DNA of 16,952 nt from CAZILN01 sp964540005 (GTDB lineage Bacteria; Bacteroidota; Bacteroidia; Bacteroidales; SM23-62): NCBI GenBank assembly GCA_964540005.1, contig CAZILN010000045.1, positions 1 to 16,952 on the forward strand. Direction: 5' to 3'. Positions within the stretch are counted from its first letter, which is position 1; every line of letters begins with the position of its first letter. A program made the translations under genes and the position numbers. Below, piece by piece: positions 14,112 to 16,952 of this stretch. The notes beneath the pieces were generated by a model. It worked only from the letters and a program-made list of their open reading frames with translations, was not told where the DNA came from and did no database searches.

Positions 14112-15506
14112 TTAAAAGATTATTTCAAAGCAGGAGGCAGGTAAACCGGCCGAATTAAAAAGATTGGGATCGGAATCATTCCGGTAACCGAACCTGATGC
14201 CCTTTGTAGATACCCCGGCATCCATTTTCACTACCACCCTGTCGCCGCTGATCTCTGCCTTTACAGGGATCCACTCCCCTTTTCCATCAAGTATTTCAAA
14301 CTCCCTCAGTTCCCCGTCCCTGGCTACAAGTCCATCATAGACATATTCAAAGCGTATGGTGATCTTTTCCCCTTCTATCTGGTAAGATTTCACCAGAGGG
14401 CCGGAAACGGGCATATCCCTCAAGCCGTAATCATGATGTAGTGCCCATACCGCCAAGCGTTTCCCGGCATCTGTCTTATTCCCGGGATGAATATTCTTCA
14501 GGTTGCCGATATCTGATAATACTGCCATGCCGGTTTTCTCGGTCTTTTTGAGAACCATCCTCTGCTGGTCCCTGATAATGGCCCCGTTTACATTATCAGT
14601 TCCATAGCCTGACCAGGGGGCTATCTGGGCATAATAAAAGGGAAAATCATACCCCCAAAGGGCCCTCCATGATTCTATTAATGTGCTCAGCGCCCTTGCA
14701 TATACAGCCGGATGATCGACATTGGCCTCCCCCTGGTACCAAAGGGCGCCCTTAATACAGTAGGGGATCAGCGGATGGATCATTGCATTATAGGCCCTGC
14801 CGGGTTCAACAGGTCCCCATGCCACGGGTTTCAAAAGTGCCGCATTTTCCTGCAGCAGCCTGTCCCCCGTGATGCTGAATTCAGGCATCCATACTTCAAT
14901 GGGTGTGCCTCCCCAGGAAGAGTTGATCAGGCCGACAGGAACTTCCAGCTTCCGGTGCAGTTCCCTTCCGAAAAAATACATGATCGCACTGAACTGGGAC
15001 ATGGTCTCAGGTGTACATATTACCCATTCCCCGGTCAGGTGTTGTTGCGGAGCCAGGGCAGTACTGGTCAGCACCGTAAAGAACCTGATCTCTGGATAGT
15101 TGGCTGTTGATTTTTCTTCCTCTGCATTGTCTATGCGCATGGCAGGGGTCCATTCCATATTGGACTGACCGCTGCCAAGCCAGACTTCCCCTATTAGTAT
15201 ATCCTTTATCTCTATTGAGTTGTAGCCCTTTATCAGCATCTCGTAGGGTCCCCCGGCCTGGGGAGTTACAATATCGAGACTCCACTTTGACTGGTTCAAT
15301 ACCTTAACAGAATATTCTGTTTCCGGGTTCCAGCTCACAGTAATCCTGACAGTTTCGTTGGGTTTTCCCCAACCCCAGACGCTTACAGTGGATTTTTGCT
15401 GAAGCACCATACGATCGCTGAAAATGGCTGGCAAAGAAATATTGGCAAAACTGCTTGCGTAAAGTAGTATAAGGGTAGTTATAAAAAATATCCTGCGCAT
15501 GATCAT
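14112..15506 (-). CDS. Secreted SGNH esterase, sialate O-acetylesterase family
   Basis: The 464-residue protein matches the sialate-O-acetylesterase-type SGNH hydrolases common in polysaccharide-utilisation loci. Evidence is the GSGQSNMEW block with nucleophile S115, NSSWGGTPIE (196-205), GALWYQGEANV (253-263), and D332 plus H340 in the DIGNLKNIHP segment as the other catalytic residues. A beta-sandwich domain precedes the catalytic domain, as is usual. The leader (RRIFFITTLILLYASSFA) directs it out of the cytoplasm. Translation may start at M1 (15506) or M3 (15500); both give the same signal peptide. Despite the family name, plant-cell-wall acetyl groups are the likely substrate here, given the hydrolase neighbours. 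It begins 32 bases after the GH97 stop and ends 20 before GH3, a typical operon spacing. Confidence 0.92.
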   Translation of the reverse strand: MIMRRIFFITTLILLYASSFANISLPAIFSDRMVLQQKSTVSVWGWGKPNETVRITVSWNPETEYSVKVLNQSKWSLDIVTPQAGGPYEMLIKGYNSIEIKDILIGEVWLGSGQSNMEWTPAMRIDNAEEEKSTANYPEIRFFTVLTSTALAPQQHLTGEWVICTPETMSQFSAIMYFFGRELHRKLEVPVGLINSSWGGTPIEVWMPEFSITGDRLLQENAALLKPVAWGPVEPGRAYNAMIHPLIPYCIKGALWYQGEANVDHPAVYARALSTLIESWRALWGYDFPFYYAQIAPWSGYGTDNVNGAIIRDQQRMVLKKTEKTGMAVLSDIGNLKNIHPGNKTDAGKRLAVWALHHDYGLRDMPVSGPLVKSYQIEGEKITIRFEYVYDGLVARDGELREFEILDGKGEWIPVKAEISGDRVVVKMDAGVSTKGIRFGYRNDSDPNLFNSAGLPASCFEIIF

Positions 15507-15538
15507 TTATTTATTGAAATTAATAAAATGTAGAAATT

Positions 15539-16952
15539 CTAATTTGTTTTCTCCAAACGGGCTGCCCAGCCGCCACCCGGAGCAAGCCGGACGATAATTT
15601 TATCCCCGGAAGATACTGACAGTATCTCCCGTTTATAATCAGAAGCCTGACGCTCGGCATTGATCCCGTCCTTAAAGATAGTTGCTTTATATTCTCCTTC
15701 ACCTAAAAAGCTGAAATCAAGTTCCAGTTCCCTTGGATCCCAGTTGGTCATAGCGCCCACAAACCAGGTGTCACCTTTTCTGCGGGCAATAGCTACATAC
15801 TCTGCGACTTTGCCATCAAGCGGTACTGTTTCATCGAAAGTCACGGGAACCCTGGTAATAAAATCTGTGGATTCCTGCTCCTGCATATAGATGGTGGGAT
15901 TGTCAGAAAGCATTTGCAGGGGGACTTCAAATATGACATACATGGCCAGCTGATGACAACGTGTACCCTGGCTCATAGGGTTGGAGTTAACCGGCCTGAA
16001 GTTTCTCCTGCTTGCATTCCGCATTGCCCCCGGGGTATAATCCATTGGTCCGGCTACCATCCTGATGAAGGGGAGGGTCACATCGTACCGGGGTACGTCT
16101 TCGTTTGCCCATTTCACATTTTCCATTCCCTTTACACCCTCGTACCCTACTACATTCGGATAGGTGCGCTGCAGGCCGGTAGGTTTGAATATCCCGTGAT
16201 AATCAAGCAGCAGTTTATATTCAGCGCCTTTTTCAGCCATTTCATAGGTCGAAGCGACTGCCAGCTGATCGTCACGGTCAATGAAATCTATCTTGAATCC
16301 CTTTATGCCCATAGAAGAATACAGGGAAAACACATCATCCAGCTGCTCGGTGAGCTGGGACCATAATGCCCAGAGGATAACACCTACACCCTTGGCTTTA
16401 CCATGCTCAATTATCCCTGGAAGATCAAAACCCGGCCGTGTTTTAGTCAGGTCCCCGAATGCGGACCAGCCGGCATCGATGATGATGTAAGGGATATCGT
16501 TAGCAGCAGCAAAATCGATATAGTACTTATAGGTTTCTGCATTCATACCTGCCTTAAAATCAACATGAGAAATATTCGTGGCATTCCACCAGTCCCAGGA
16601 TACCTGTCCGGGTTCAATCCAGGACACATCCTCTATCCTGCATGGAGAGGCCAGCTTCTGCACTATATCATTATTCAGCAAGTCCTTATCTTCCTGGCTG
16701 ATGATAACCGCCCGCCAGGGATAGTTGCGGGAGCCTTTGGTGCGGGCAATGTATTCAGCCCTTTTAACCGGGATAGAATTTTGTGATGTACGCTGCCTTT
16801 CCAGGGGGTAAGGAGCAAATACACCCTTTAATCCCCTGCCGGTCTCCCGGTTCAGGTCCAGGAACATTCCCGGGTAATCTTCCAGGTCGGCCTCCAGGAT
16901 CATTGCTTTTTTACCGCTCCCTACATTCACCAGAAGGGGCAGGAAAGCCAGG
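15539..16952 (-). CDS. GH97 glycoside hydrolase, retaining (alpha-galactosidase-like) type, 5' end cut
   Basis: The frame is open to the right-hand edge of the window (LAFLPLLVNVG precedes the first candidate GTG at 16930), so the N-terminal beta-sandwich domain is mostly missing. Counting from that GTG, the visible part holds the GH97 signatures: EADLEDYPGM (13-22), the barrel stretch SWDWWNATN (111-119), IIDAGW (150-155), GFKIDFIDRDDQ (211-222) and YEGVKGME (263-270). In GH97 the Asp of KIDF (D215) corresponds to the nucleophile of retaining alpha-galactosidase-type members, while inverting SusB-type alpha-glucosidases use glutamates elsewhere. E264 or E270 may be the acid/base. A C-terminal beta domain completes it. 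The enzyme is probably periplasmic. It leads the run of three carbohydrate genes on this strand. Confidence 0.92.
   Translation of the reverse strand, partial: LAFLPLLVNVGSGKKAMILEADLEDYPGMFLDLNRETGRGLKGVFAPYPLERQRTSQNSIPVKRAEYIARTKGSRNYPWRAVIISQEDKDLLNNDIVQKLASPCRIEDVSWIEPGQVSWDWWNATNISHVDFKAGMNAETYKYYIDFAAANDIPYIIIDAGWSAFGDLTKTRPGFDLPGIIEHGKAKGVGVILWALWSQLTEQLDDVFSLYSSMGIKGFKIDFIDRDDQLAVASTYEMAEKGAEYKLLLDYHGIFKPTGLQRTYPNVVGYEGVKGMENVKWANEDVPRYDVTLPFIRMVAGPMDYTPGAMRNASRRNFRPVNSNPMSQGTRCHQLAMYVIFEVPLQMLSDNPTIYMQEQESTDFITRVPVTFDETVPLDGKVAEYVAIARRKGDTWFVGAMTNWDPRELELDFSFLGEGEYKATIFKDGINAERQASDYKREILSVSSGDKIIVRLAPGGGWAARLEKTN

Noticed and set aside
1..16952. CRISPR array, tRNA or insertion sequence
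   Set aside because: No regularly spaced repeats, cloverleaf sequence, transposase motif or terminal inverted repeats were found on reading both strands.

Overview
The window looks like a chromosomal segment from a Bacteroidota bacterium, probably a Bacteroidales/Marinilabiliales-like anaerobe that degrades plant polysaccharides. The evidence is secreted glycoside hydrolases typical of that phylum (GH97, GH26, GH3, a SusB-like partner set), almost no Shine-Dalgarno sequences, and two matches to the TAnnTTTG -7 box used in this phylum. Genus-level assignment is not possible from the sequence alone. No tRNA, rRNA, CRISPR array, transposase or integrase was seen.

Layout. (1) 2-2555, plus strand: an electron-transfer module, made of the membrane end of a QmoC/HdrC-HdrE-like cytochrome b subunit (5' end outside the window) and an HdrA-like FAD/iron-sulfur protein. 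It is visibly more A/T-rich than what follows. (2) 2569-5705: a divergent pair, a secreted protein of unassigned family with a predicted alpha/beta barrel (minus) and a GH26 beta-mannanase lipoprotein (plus). (3) 5819-6373, minus: a UPF0316 (DUF5698/DUF2179) membrane protein. (4) 6633-9841, plus: a tight four-gene cassette of a DUF2934 mini-protein, a PIG-L deacetylase, a GT4 glycosyltransferase and a GH100-like glycosidase, closed by a strong palindrome that begins inside the last stop codon. (5) 9842-10274: 433 bases with no confident gene but two possible tiny membrane ORFs. (6) 10275-10751, minus: methylglyoxal synthase. (7) 10886-11135: a scar in which the first ~34 codons of an OmpR-type response regulator run into the 3' end of an unrelated gene. 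(8) 11257-11742, minus: a small secreted protein, preceded by a structured, REP-like double hairpin at 11818-11877. (9) 11920-16952, minus: a probable operon, transcribed GH97 (cut by the window edge), SGNH/sialate-O-acetylesterase-type esterase, then GH3.

How they fit together. GH26 mannanase, a GH97 member of the retaining (alpha-galactosidase-like) type, an acetylesterase and a GH3 beta-glycosidase together match the bonds of acetylated galacto(gluco)mannan. That is an inference, and no SusC/SusD pair lies in the window. Pairing a GT4 with a PIG-L deacetylase and a glycosidase suggests that the central cassette makes and turns over an amino-sugar glycoside or glucoside of unknown identity. 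The Hdr/Qmo-like module suggests energy metabolism that couples a quinone pool to soluble low-potential carriers.
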